A stretch of 64,000 bases of DNA from Nematostella vectensis. Taxonomy: Eukaryota > Cnidaria > Anthozoa > Actiniaria > Edwardsiidae. Below are positions 53,290 through 64,000 of this stretch, in pieces. Under the pieces are notes generated by a model. It was not told the DNA's origin and made no database searches. It was given only the letters and a program-made list of their open reading frames with translations. The position numbers were made by a program, and so were the translations under genes. The DNA lies in assembly GCF_932526225.1 (NCBI RefSeq), contig NC_064044.1, positions 15,377,453-15,441,452 of the forward strand. Direction: 5' to 3'. Each line of letters opens with the position of its first letter. The stretch's first letter is position 1.

Positions 53290-54400
53290 CAAGAGACCAT
53301 GATATAAGAGAACGAATCCCCGTGGCCCATGATGTCGTCCTTGAAAGCTATTTTTAGATTGCGCGAGCTTGTCAATCATAGCATCTATATATGGTTCGTC
53401 GCGCCATATTTGGTGATGGGCACCTCGCGAGCTATAGTACATTTTCATACAAAACTTTTTCCCTCTGCACTTTTTACTTTGTTCGCTACCTGTTTTTAAC
53501 CTTTTAGCTGCTCCCATAGCTTATGATCACAATGCTACTCGTAGGGTGGTGTCCTGTTATGTGTTAAGTTATCTAATGTTCAGTTATCTAAATGTTATAT
53601 AAATAATTGAACGGAAAGACGTCGGGGAGACGGTGAATTTTGAGTTCATTCAAGATGCGTCGTGCAGACTCCTAAAAAGTTCTTTATCTCTGCAATTCGG
53701 TGAGATAGAATCCTAGGCATTTTTAGAATCTATGTTATGTTTTTTAATAAAAGAAGGCTCTTTGATCTTCAATATTTTTAGATAAATGAACTTCCATTTT
53801 TCACGCAAATGTTCAAAAAATCATGTCACTCAAGAAACCCTTGTCACTGAAATAAAGATTTACTTCATTATAAAGACTTGAAATCTTTTATTTGTGAAAT
53901 ACATGTTTTAATAACCACAATATCGGTGTGATTATAATGGTATTAAGTTCTGGATGTATCTTTTTCATTAAAATAGCATGGGAGGAGAATTGTGTGTTGT
54001 AAACACAGATTTCAGATTGTTGTTTTATATTGCGAATCATCTTTGAAAAGGTTTACTGGGAAAGTTGTTCCCCATGCCTAAAATCACGAACTCTATGCAT
54101 TTTAATGTCTTTAATGTCCGAGAAACGGTTGATTGAATCCAGCGTACTCTCTGGAAAATCATTTTCACAGCGTTCGTGAAAAAGAAAGGTATTTTCGGTC
54201 AAAAACATTCCCATAACAGACTTTGCCGGTTCACATCGCTCAAGATGTGATCGCGCGTAAGACTCATGTTGCTTGGAAACGTGAGCGCTGACCAATCCTA
54301 TCTAAAAATAACTGGTTGTTCTAAAAATAGCTTTCACGGACGTCATCATTGGAACATACCCTAATACGGGGGATTCGTTCTCTTACATCATGGTCTCTTG
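53290..54400. mobile_element. 1.1-kb terminal-inverted-repeat transposon in intron 1 of gene B
   Basis: Left end caagagaccatgatataaga and right end (reverse complement caagagaccatgatgtaaga) form perfect to near-perfect inverted repeats of about 32 bp. Weaker similarity goes on to about 75 bp (tgaaagctatttttaga). TACG flanks both ends (53,286-53,289 and 54,401-54,404). The paralogous segment at 7828-7850 has tcattatacgacg without the insert. Two short minus-strand open frames inside have no recognisable transposase domain, so it is probably non-autonomous. Confidence 0.8.
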
Positions 54401-54404
54401 TACG

Positions 54405-55000
54405 ACGTCAATATTGTATTCCGATTCAAAAGAGCTGACTCAAATATCTTTGTGTCAGCCGCCATTTTGTCATCCTAGCAAAGTACCAAATGTGAAAAAG
54501 CATTCATTTCCATCGGCCGATTTGGAAAACACCAATGCGATGCTGTTTTTGGAAAGCCAATTGCGTGGGTGATTAGGGCTTTTTTAATATTAAAATTACA
54601 CACCAGCACGTAATCAGTTCCTACTTCAGTAATATTAAAAAGAAACAGGAAGATTTCTCATCACTCGTTTTTACAACTGACCACGTAACCCCGTTAAAAT
54701 TGCTCCTCTACTTTGTTTATGTTCGTGCAAACAGATCCAAATTCGTATCTCTGAATTTTATTCAGTTATTACACAATTATGACCGCTTTTGAATGCTTCA
54801 CACTAGTGATGATTTAAATACGTATACAAACTTTTCTTATTCCCGCTAAAATCGCGCGAAACCGCTTTAACAATAAATGTTGACGTATTTCCAGCCGTAA
54901 TCCCCAATTTTATGTAGAAAATGAGTAATTTTGATGTTTTTTTTTATTGAATTACCCCCAATGGGCCATTAGGAACTGAGTAGGAAACAAGACGTTTTAG
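54405..55000. repeat. Intron 1 of gene B, right part; homologous to 7625-8530
   Basis: Contains gacgtcaatattgtattccg, gtcagccgccattttgtcat and cactagtgatgatttaaata, each with a match in the 7.6-8.5 kb segment though in different order. This is an old interspersed repeat into which the TIR element inserted. Confidence 0.65.
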
Positions 55001-55328
55001 GAGTACTGCGGTGTGTAAGTAGGATAAATTTAAGTTTAGTAAAATGGTTTTTTTTCTATGGATCACATCTCAAAAGTGTAACAAAATAGATTGCTTCTTT
55101 TTCATCCATTTTGAGATACTCTTTTAAAGTAAGATTCAAAATCTAACGATAAAATACAAGAACAAAAAAACTTTACAACAATACGCCAGATGCTTGTTTG
55201 AGGAAGAATTTACTTAAAATAGATATCGGGATCTTTTTAAACTTATTTTTTTGAAAAGCCGGAACATCAGTGGATTGATTGAATTGAAGCTTACTCAGCG
55301 AGACAAATAGCAATTCTTGAGTACTCAC

Positions 55329-55718
55329 AAATAGATTGAAATGATGATGCGTTGTGCTGTTTCGGTAGTTGCTCTGGTTCCTGAAGCGATCCCCATCAAG
55401 GACTTCGCAGTCGAATTTACCGCTCGTGTTGGATAACATCTTAATGTTGAAGGATAACCCAGCGAGGTTCCGCAGACAATGTTTAGCGCAATCGGAGACG
55501 TTTGCGACAGAAAACAGTTCTTTTGGAATGATGTCCAGATATTTCTTTTCGTTGTATCGAAATCGCGCATAAGACCAGCTTCCGATTGTGAAGTTTCTTC
55601 GCAGAGCAATTGCTTCTTGCTTTTCGGCTTTACTGATGAGAAATCTGCCGGAGAGAAGAATCAAAAGGATCCCGAGCATTTGAGAGGGGTGCGGTTTTCT
55701 CTGCAATGTGAAGACCAT
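55329..55718 (-). CDS. Gene B, exon 1: signal peptide and PAN/apple-like domain
   Basis: Ends in phase 0 at a GTGAGT donor (55,328 downward), matching exon 2. The start may be Met 55,718 or, giving a cleaner signal peptide, Met 55,679 (MLGILLILLSGRFLISKAEK). The domain has FTIGSWSYARFRYNEKKYL, VANVSDCAKHCLRNLAGLSF and GKFDCEVLDGDRF: the Cys-x3-Cys and later Cys of PAN-like modules. N-glycosylation sequons are present (NFT, NVS, NTS, NQS, NST). With exons 2 and 3 the whole reading is open, about 371 residues. The protein is predicted to be secreted with PAN, EGF and lectin-like modules. Confidence 0.75.
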
Positions 55719-56530
55719 GGCTTCAATGCGTTAGGCCAAGCCTAGCCTGAACGGTGACTACGGTGGTTTGTTTAGTGTCTCTTAATTTGGAAGTTGGCAA
55801 GGAGTTGCCAAAGAAAAGTGAGAGACAAAGGACTCCTGGCATGCAGTGACTTAATCGAATATGTTTTATTTATCGAATTACCGCGTACCGATCACATAGC
55901 AATGGCCGGTTTTCTTGTGAAAGCTTTGAAAATGGCCGTTTTACCAAAGTTTCTCAAAGCTTGTGCGTACACGACATTTAAAATTGCAGTTTTGATTTCT
56001 CTTTATTGAATGCAGAATGTTCTCCCAGCAAGCCATGGGAGCCCATTGTGTTGAGAGCTTCGCGTTGATGTAAATACGAAACTTTTTGAGTCACCCATAA
56101 AAAGGAAACACAATTCTTCGCGAAATATGGGATAGAAAACTAGTCGTGTGAGGCTCAACCCTAGCGAGTGTCAGTGTGTAAATCTAGATGAAGACGAGAT
56201 AAAAATACAAATGAGTAAAGTAGGCATCTTAAAGTAAATTAATAAATAATGTAGTGAAACTATATTACCACGTAATAGACCGTAAGTATTTGCGCGAAAA
56301 CACAAAAAATATCTAAAAATTGTAAAAGCAGTGTGTTACTGGAAGTTTCTTTGAGGATGAGACTGATAATTTAGAGCGGATGATACTGTTAATAGCGCGG
56401 ATTGTAATAGATTCTTTTGTTTCTTGTCGGTTGGGGTTTCCGTCGGCCCTCCGGAAGTAAACTGGTTGTGATAATTGCCACTTTAATCCTTCCACTTTTT
56501 CTTTATGTTGGCAACTACAGAAATTCATCA
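55719..56530. other. Upstream region of gene B; no further gene recognised
   Basis: It should contain the promoter and 5' UTR of gene B on the minus strand, but I see no convincing TATA box. A short match to 8485-8510 (cagttttgatttctctttat) occurs at about 55,990. Confidence 0.4.
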
Positions 56531-56532
56531 TT

Positions 56533-57540
56533 CGGGTTCTGGAGATCATGTAGGGTTGTGGGGATCGTGTCGGGTTGTGGGGATCATGTCGGATCTTGGG
56601 ATCATGTCGGGTTGTGGGGATCATGTCGAGTCCTGGGAATCATGTTGGGTCCTGGAGATCGTGTCGGGTTGTGGGGATCGTGTCGGGTTGTGGGGATCAT
56701 GTCGGTCTTGGGGATCATGTCGGGTCTTGGGGATCATGTCGAGTCCTGGGAATCATGTCGGGTCATGGGGGTCATGTCGGGTCTTGGGGATCATGTCGGG
56801 TTGTGGGATCATGTCGAGTCCTGGGGATCATGTCAAGTCCTGGGGATCATGTCGGGTCTTGGGGATCATGTCGGGTTGTGGGGATCATGTCGAGTACTGG
56901 GGATCATGTCCGGTCTTGTGGATCATGTCGGGTTGTGGGAATCTTGTCGGGTTGTGGGGATCATGTCGGGTTGTGGGGATCATGTCGAGTCCTGGGGATC
57001 ATGTCGGGTCCTGGGGATCATGTCGGGTCCTGCGGATCATGCCGGGTCCTGCGGATCATGTCGGGTCCTGCAGATCATGTCGGGTCTTGAGGTCATGTCG
57101 AGTTGTGGGGATCATGTTGGGTTTTGAGGATTATGTCGGGTAGTGGGGATCATGTTGGGTTGTGGGGATCATGGCAGATTATGGGGATCTATTTGGTCTT
57201 GGGGATCATGCCGTGTCCTTAGGATCATGTCGGGTTGTGGTTTTCATGTCGTGTCCTTGGGATCATGTCAAGTCCTGGGGATCATGTCGGGTCTTGGGGA
57301 TCATGTCGGGTCTTGGTGATCATGTTGGGTCCTGGGGATCATGTCGGGTTGTGGGGATCATGTCGTGTCCTTGGGATCATGTCGGGTGCTGGGGATCATG
57401 TCGGGTTGTGGAGATCATGTTGTGTCCTGGGGATCATGTCGGGTTGTGGGGATCATGTCGGGTTGTGGGGATTATGTCGTGTCCTTGGGATCATGTCGTG
57501 TTGTGGGATCATGTTGGGTTGTGGGATCATGTCGGTTCGG
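56533..57540. repeat. 19/20-bp satellite (gggatcatgtcgggttgtgg), ~50 copies
   Basis: Tandem units of ggatcatgtcgggt + tgtgg, ctgg or cttgg, 19 or 20 bp long. Variation is concentrated in the tgtgg/cctgg/cttgg part, with occasional gtcgag and gtcgtg. Because units vary in length, three plus-strand frames stay open for long stretches (GSCRVLGIMS-like). I regard these as artefacts. Confidence 0.92.
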
Positions 57541-58990
57541 GTTGACAAATTTTCTCAGTAGATTGGTAATTTCACATGATAATATCACTAATATCACTTA
57601 TTCCATTTTCAATATTGTATTTATGTGGGCGGACAACATTTTGGCAATCCAACGTATTGGCGACAACCAACAATTGTGTCTAACATTGCTCCCAGGGCTC
57701 GCAAGAATCCCCCAAACTACACGCGAGCTAGGACGAGCTGCCTAGGTGAAATGGTACCCTGAATAGGGACGGGCCCGAGTAACTTGCTCAACTGGCGCTA
57801 GTTGCGCGAAAGACGGAAAAGCCGAGCTTAGTTAGGAAAGGAAGCTGGGCCGACTTTATCCAGAATTGCAGTCATAGGCTGAATTACTCTGGATTTACAT
57901 TACACGGGGTCTTATTCGGACTGCTATATAAGGCGCACTGTGTTGCCATGCAGTGAGTGTTAGTATGTTAATGCCTCTTTTTATTATGCAGCCAAGTACA
58001 GACACTGAAGATGGACTCTGCCTTCTTCAGTAGTTTTTTTGACGTCCCACAATAACAGGTTGGTTAGTTAGGTTTTGCGTGTCGGGACCGCCATTCCCTT
58101 GCTAGAAAACTGGAGCCCGTACCACTGAGCTTTCGCGCCACTGGAATAGCCGATCTTTGTTTAGCGAAAAAATGGAGGCAATTGCGAGCAAATTTCGAAG
58201 CCGAGCTTGCGTCTCCTTGTTTTTGGCCGAGCGCTACGTCCGATAAAACGGTTTTCCGCGAGCTTTCCTGGGTCGCTTTTCGACATGTTGTAATGAACCA
58301 CGCGTCTTTTTGAGAGGCAAATTCGCAGGCACTCGAACCTTTGGCGCGAAACAACAACAACAGAAGGCAATTTATTTAGGGCACTCGAGTTTTTTTTATG
58401 TTAAAAAGTGTTTATTTTCACCAGTATTTATTTTTTTCATCAGTATTTATTTTTTCGTCGTTTTCTCGCCTACCCTTGTTACCAGGATTTGGCCGTCGTG
58501 ACAGTAAACGAGTGAAGCCCGAGCCTCTGGCACCCAGGCTATCTCTGACAGCCACAGCCATTTCTGTGTTTATTTTGGCGCGGGTTTACCACTCGAAAAG
58601 TCACGTGATTCTTACCGAAAAGTGGCTTATTGTTATTATTTTATTAAATGCACTTGTTTTTGTGGGTCTCTTGCAGGTTACATTCCAACATATGGATGTT
58701 TTATATATCTTGTAATTTATTCCTATTGTCATTTACTCATGAGCCATGTTTTACACCGAACATCTTCACTTTGTGTTCTTAATGTTGGGCATGTTCACAT
58801 AGACTGCCCGTAATCCATGGTCCTTCTTGTCAACCTTTCCAGAGCGTGCACTTATTGTCTTGATTACTGTCGATTACTGTCTTACAGATATCCAGAGCAA
58901 ATCTTTTTTGCCTTGCGGTTGTTGAACCTGTGACATAAGCCATCTAATTCATGTCCTTCATGTCCATGTCTAACACAGTCCAACATCCTA
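57541..58990. other. No firm gene; CpG-rich patch
   Basis: Around 58,080-58,380 is richer in CpG than its surroundings and has open frames on both strands without recognisable domains. A TATATAAGG motif lies near 57,923. It may include 3' UTR of the gene ending at 58,991 (minus) or an unrelated promoter. Confidence 0.4.
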
Positions 58991-59113
58991 TCATCTGACT
59001 AGGGAGAAAGACGAATTCGCATTGTAGGACACCACATTTACAATGTCATCTTGGGGGACAAAGTTCTGTTGGTATCCCAAGTCAAACAAGTTCTCGTAAT
59101 AGCCGTCTTCATA
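58991..59113 (-). CDS. Probable terminal exon of an unidentified gene
   Basis: A ttaatttcag acceptor is followed by an open 40-codon reading ending in TGA: YEDGYYENLFDLGYQQNFVP, then QDDIVNVVSYNANSSFSLVR. Entry is phase 0. Composition (balanced, few low-complexity residues) differs from the surrounding AT-rich noise. The NLFDLGYQQNF stretch is reminiscent of the short motif following the DHHC domain in some palmitoyltransferases, but that is only a hint. Upstream exons would lie to the right; I found none with confidence up to 64,000. Confidence 0.5.
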   Translation of the reverse strand, partial: YEDGYYENLFDLGYQQNFVPQDDIVNVVSYNANSSFSLVR

Positions 59114-59160
59114 CTGAAATTAAGAATTAGGGTTAGTGGTTGTGAAAACTCATGTTACAG

Positions 59161-59284
59161 TAATGATTGAATAAGCGCTGTCCTTTAAATAAGCGCCCCC
59201 TCTTGACATCGAATTTTGAAATAAGCACCCCCTCCCCAAGCCCCAGAAAATTAAATAAGCTCCCAGGCGCTTATTCTAATCATT
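59161..59284. mobile_element. MITE-like element, 124 bp
   Basis: Left taatgattgaataagcgc and right gcgcttattctaatcatta are inverted copies. The middle has repeated aataagc(g/a)cccc words. It is noncoding. Confidence 0.75.
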
Positions 59285-59569
59285 AAAGCATATGAATGAT
59301 AATGGCAATTGCTAGTTATGCTTAAAACTAAAACTATACAAAATGGAAAGGCAAGGGTGGCATTGTAAAGTTAAGAAGTGAAAGGAATAAAGGTGATAGA
59401 TATGAAAAAGGAAGGCCTAAAATTTTAGTCAATATTTTTCCCAATGGGTTCTTTGGCAAGTTTGCTCGCCCTAGCTCGCAGTGGTACTCAATTTTCCATC
59501 ATCAGGGGGGACCTTCCAGTCGAGTGGGGGTGGGGGGGTGGGGGCCTGACGACAGGTGTGCATAATTCT

Positions 59570-59924
59570 CATACTATTCACATACCAATACTATACCTAT
59601 ACCCAATGCAAGAGCTGGCAAGTTTCACATACCAATACTATACCTATACCCAATGCAAGAGCTATGGCAAGTTTCACATACCAATACTATACCTATACCC
59701 AATGCAAGAGCTATGGCAAGTTTCACATACCAATACTATACCTATACCCAATGCAAGAGCTGGCAAGTTTCACATACCAATACTATACCTATACCCAATG
59801 CAAGAGCTATGGCAAGTTTCACATACCAATACTATACCTATACCTAATGCAAGAGCTGGCAAGTTTCACATAGCAATACTTTACCTATACCCAATGCAAG
59901 AGCTATGGCAAGTTTCACAAAAGA
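59570..59924. repeat. 46/49-bp tandem repeat, about 7 copies
   Basis: Unit gcaagagctatggcaagttt + cacataccaatactatacct + atacccaat. Some copies lack cta t and read gcaagagctggcaag. Repeated YQYYTYTQCKS-like translations are artefacts. Confidence 0.9.
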
Positions 59925-60460
59925 TTCTGAGGATCTCTTGTATGGAATTCCATTATTCCATTATTAAGGAGAGATAACAATTGGCTGTTGTCTCAAATTT
60001 AAAAAATGAAAATTATGGTAGAATATTAAGCCTCTTCCTTGAAATTTTTATTAATTATCAATGAACTGTCAAATAATTCTTCTTTTTCTGTATGGAGGGT
60101 GTTCATAGCAAATTTAGACAATAATGAAAGTGAAAATGCATAATTCTTCTTTTTCTGTATGGAGCGTATTCATAGCAAATTTAGACAATAATGAAAGTGA
60201 AAATGCATACCCAATGCAAGAGCTATGGCAAGTTTCACAAAAGATTCTGAGGATCTCTTGTATGGAATTCCATTATTAAGGAGAGATAACAATTGGCTGT
60301 TGTCTCAAATTTAAAAAATGAAAATTATGGTAGAATATTAAGCCTCTTCCTTGAAATTTTTATTAATTATCAATGAACTGTCAAATAATTCTTCTTTTTC
60401 TGTATGGAGGGTATTTATAGCAAATTTAGACAATAATGAAAGTGAAAATGCATATGACAC
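59890..60460 (+). repeat. 320-bp tandem duplication
   Basis: The block from cccaatgcaagagctatggc through aatgaaagtgaaaatgcat is repeated with a period of 320 bp (aaaagattctgaggatctct at 59,919 and 60,239). Inside copy 1 a further 60-70-bp duplication (cttctttttctgtatggagg) occurs at 60,077-60,210. Confidence 0.85.
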
Positions 60461-63400
60461 AGCATAGAACCAGTTAAACAACCCTGTGAACAACAAACTT
60501 TTGCAGTTTTTCACTTAAATATCATTAGAATAACAAAGAAAATGTTGTTTAAAGTCCATATAACCAAGAACTGTTAGATTTGGTCGATTCTATATTTTCT
60601 TCTTCAAAATGGTTTGTGGTTCATATGGATACTGTAAAACATGTGTTTGCTCAACTCAAATCTGTAATATTTGAGGCATTTTGGTCAACCCTCAGAAAAA
60701 AGGATATGAACTGGAAGGCATTAGTCATTTAACATAGACAACATAGATTGAGATGTCAATCAACTTACATGATAAAATATATGTGCGCGCTTAACTGGTT
60801 CCCTTCTTTATGTCTTCTTAGTTATTCCTATGATCGTGTGGTTACAAGTTTTACCGTTATCTTTATATCTCAACCTGGTAGTCCACTGATTAAGCTTCAG
60901 GAAAAAAAACTGCACGCTGCATGAAAAAACAAGAATGGCAACATTCTCACAAGCGTGCACTGTTTTTGAAACCTACAACAAAACAATTTTTTATTTTTCT
61001 CATATAATTCTCTGCTTTTTAAAGCAAAATGATTTTCGTCTCATTGTAGGGAGCAATTCCACATGAGAAACCCAAAAAAATGGAAATTTCAAAACTCACA
61101 TTTCTGAATCGATTTTTTCACATTTGTCTAGTGTTTATGAAATCAACACTTTTACCCTGATGCACATTCAGGGGGGGGGGGGCACCAAACAACTAGACCG
61201 CCAAAGGTTTATTGCCTTGGAAACAAGGCCTCACAACCACTATATGGAATTCTTTCTATAACACTCAACATTACAATCATAAACCAGACTCTAATCATGA
61301 TTTACATCATACATGTGACTCTTTTAAAAATTGCAGAAATTAATGCCTTTTGTTGAACAAATCCACAAAATCACTATGTATTATTTGCTACATTTATGCA
61401 TTATTACTTCCATAAAAGAAAATGAAAACAAATGTAAAGTGATTTGGCCACTTTTTATGAGACTGGTTATAAGATGCAAAAGCAAAAACAAGTGATTAAC
61501 TTATTCAAGAGAAAAATATGCAAAAAAGTATGTTATTAGAAAAAAAGATCTTGATGTTTAGCCTGACAATTTATAATAATATCAGAAAAAGATAAAAAAA
61601 TTCTTAAAAGCCTGATATAGTTTGTTTTATAAATAAGAGAGGATTGATACTTAATCATTTTGGGACTAAAATTTACTTTAACATATGCAAATAGTTTGGT
61701 TTTATCAACTGCATGGAAATTGGCCTTATTGGGCTCCCTGTGCTTTTTAAAAACAATTTTATTTACCTAGATCTATAGATAAAACAGGAAATTTACCATT
61801 AGCTAAAAGAGAAAGTTGCCAAACGATATATAAAATGCAATAATATTCAAAAAAGTTAATTACAGATTTACATTTTCAGACTCTGTAACAGAACATTTTC
61901 CTTTATAGTTCAAGAATTATGGGTGAATTCTTGAAAGTCAACCTTACATAGGAAACATCTAACATAAGATTTATTACAAAGACAACATCCACATGATATT
62001 AGATTCACAGAGTTTTCAATTAAAAAAAAGCAGTTTTTCCTATATAACGTCTGTAACGCTAACAAAACTACAAAATAAAAACCAGAAAATATAGCTTTAC
62101 TTATTTTTTTAACATGGGCATCTAAGGTTGATAAAGCCTTTACTAAAAACACAATATAAAAATCAGAAAATATAGCTTTACTTATTTTTTAACATGGGCA
62201 TCTAAGGTTGATAAAGCCTTTACTAAAAAAACACAAGTATAATTTAAACACTTAAATGCAATGAAGATTTGACATGATGAAAATTGAAAAATGTGTTCTA
62301 ATGCAATGTCTGTAGCTAAGAACTGCTCGTAGGTGTCATAGCATCAAAACTCTTCATCAATATTTTGTGGTAGTGCAGTCTTTTAACACATTTAAGAAAA
62401 ATGCATTGTTTAAGATTTTCCTACCAAAACAGGAAATTATTCCCAGGATTCAATGTCCTTTTACACTGCCAAGAAAATTTTTGACTTGTAGAAAAGACTT
62501 GTAGAAAATTCAAATTCTACTTATCTACTGTATGCTTTAATTTGGCTAGATTGCTATAAGTGGAAGGTTATAAGAACTTTGAAAATTTGGTGGCAAAGTT
62601 GTCAATCTTGAACTTCTGTGCATGCTAACATGCAATGGCATGACACTACAAATGCATACTGTTGTGAAGGTTTTCTTATATTTTTGTATTGTAATGGGTA
62701 TCAACAATCTTGTAACAGGGAACTTTAAAGTTGGCAGCAACAGTTTGGGTGATTTTAGAAACGTAAACATGTCAGTATTATGGCAATTTCCATGGAAATG
62801 TGTTTATTGGAATCTGTTAAAATTGATACTAAATTCACTCAAGGCACTGTTTTTCTGAAATACTTTCTATGACAATTTTAACTCTATAGGCATTCCTGCA
62901 TAGTTTTTTTTTTAAATTTGAAAAATGTTTATCAGATTGATGCAAACAGTATCTCAATTTAATTCTAATATATATCCAAAGCTATACCCAAAAGGTAAGG
63001 CAATATCAAGGTAATATCATGGAAATTATCTTGGTACATGATTATTGTTCATGGGCTGCTCGAACCTCTAATGAATCCTCTCTAAGACAAAAAGGAAAAT
63101 TAATAACAATCTTAGAAACATAAAAATCATTCCCTTATGAGTGCAATTTTGAAACAGCTAGCAGAACATGAGTAGACTGAAGTCTGACAACCTTTGGCTC
63201 CAGGTGCTTAATTCTGCTAATACCAAATGAAATCATGGATAACTGAAGTGTAGGAATGAGTTTTAGTGGTGAGCAGGGTAATGTCATACTCTACCCAAGT
63301 GTAACCAATAACTGATAAAAACTTTTCTAACATTACAACTCTGCCAGCCAATCAGTGGTACATGGAAGCTTACAACAGCATTACTTTTTCACAATTGACT

Positions 63401-64000
63401 GTGATTCTGAACTAAGGTAAAATACAGCAAATATGGAAAAGTGTGAAAAATGTATGTTTTAATTTCTCATTGTGAAAAATTTGCAAGGCAAATGGAGGTA
63501 TGTCACAAGAACCCAACATCTCTGTCTCAAATACAACTACATAAAAGACTCTGATTCCAGTCAGAGATTTGTATTTTGGATTTGATTGTTCTTTTCTTAT
63601 TGTGTGTTTCTAAGTAATTGCAAGCTTGTAATTTAAGTCATGTCTAGCTTTGTGAAGGAAAAAAACATTTTAATGCTTTACAGTATGATTGTTTTAATTA
63701 ATTAATTTAGAAATCACTGTAATCTTTATTTGTTGCCTCTAGATTCTAATAACACTGCACCAGACAAGTGTTTCATTCTGTGTTATGCCATGTATATATT
63801 ACATATAAAGAAATTACGAACCATGTCAAAACATTTATTTAGAAGCACACAAACGGTGAAATTAGTATTTTTCCAAACAGGAATTTATTTTATTACATTT
63901 TTAATTTTTAATTTTAATTTGTGTATAAAACCTGTCTAAATAGGTTTACAACACTTGTGTGTAATCTCACTTTCTTATTGGTTGTTAGCTATAGTAAATC
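60461..64000. other. No gene recognised; local 80-bp duplication
   Basis: AT-rich sequence, possibly intron of the gene whose last exon is at 58,991-59,113. A direct duplication of about 80 bp (cagaaaatatagctttactt ... ataaagcctttactaaaaa) lies at 62,076-62,235 and a G run at 61,171-61,180. Open frames are short and lack recognisable domains. Confidence 0.5.

Noticed and set aside
53254-54295. Two short minus-strand frames in the TIR element as transposase exons
   Set aside because: No transposase motif, no convincing splice sites, and one frame crosses the element's end.
56417-57745. Several overlapping plus-strand frames of 100-240 codons
   Set aside because: They arise from the stop-free 19/20-bp satellite and are open in all three frames at once, which real coding sequence would not be.
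58064-58370. Minus-strand open frames in the CpG-rich patch as a first exon
   Set aside because: No signal peptide, domain or donor stands out, and two frames are open equally.
59444-59977. A 177-codon frame with YQYYTYTQ-like repeats
   Set aside because: It coincides with the 46/49-bp tandem repeat and has no domain or splice support.

Overview
The window looks like a stretch of an animal genome, most probably an anthozoan cnidarian (sea anemone or coral). Genes are spliced with GT-AG introns, the DNA is AT-leaning and dense in microsatellites, minisatellites and transposon wreckage, and the host genes are of kinds common in anthozoans: secreted PAN/apple + EGF + C-terminal lectin-like proteins and an intronless class A GPCR. 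The species assignment is an inference; nothing here names the species.

Host genes are few. (1) At 0.7-2.2 kb on + are the last two exons of gene A: an EGF exon and a terminal exon for a ~205-residue intelectin/fibrinogen-related-like domain. (2) At 9.7-10.8 kb on - is a single-exon 371-residue rhodopsin-like GPCR whose C-terminal tail runs into a 64-bp tandem repeat. (3) At 45.4-55.7 kb on - is gene B, a paralogue of gene A, readable as three exons with matching phases: signal peptide + PAN-like, EGF-like, lectin-like. Its second intron is almost entirely a 6.3-kb array of a 32-bp satellite, and its first intron carries a 1.1-kb inverted-repeat transposon. (4) At 58,991-59,113 on - is a plausible terminal exon of an unidentified gene whose body lies to the right. 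The 3' halves of genes A and B, with their 3' flanking minisatellite, form an inverted duplication about 43 kb apart.

The middle (20-43 kb) is a transposon graveyard. It holds a decayed Gypsy-like element lacking its reverse transcriptase (20.46-23.46 kb, -), a frameshifted LINE (23.5-25.65 kb, +), and a Copia element (25.65-32.14 kb, -). The Copia element is split by a 24-bp telomere-like satellite, a Ginger-like integrase transposase and a tRNA-like segment. A Ty3/Gypsy element (36.2-42.9 kb, -) has a young internally deleted LTR element (36,719-39,666, +) inserted in its integrase. That inner element has 172-bp LTRs differing at one position, a TAAA target duplication, a tRNA-Leu-type primer site and a gag ORF, but no reverse transcriptase.

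The rest is noncoding sequence with MITE-like inverted-repeat elements (5.5, 11.4, 53.3 and 59.2 kb), dispersed repeat families and tandem arrays. The most interesting features are the satellite-filled intron whose repeat unit contains the exon's own 5' splice site, the GPCR tail built from a frame-shifting repeat, and the nested LTR insertion.
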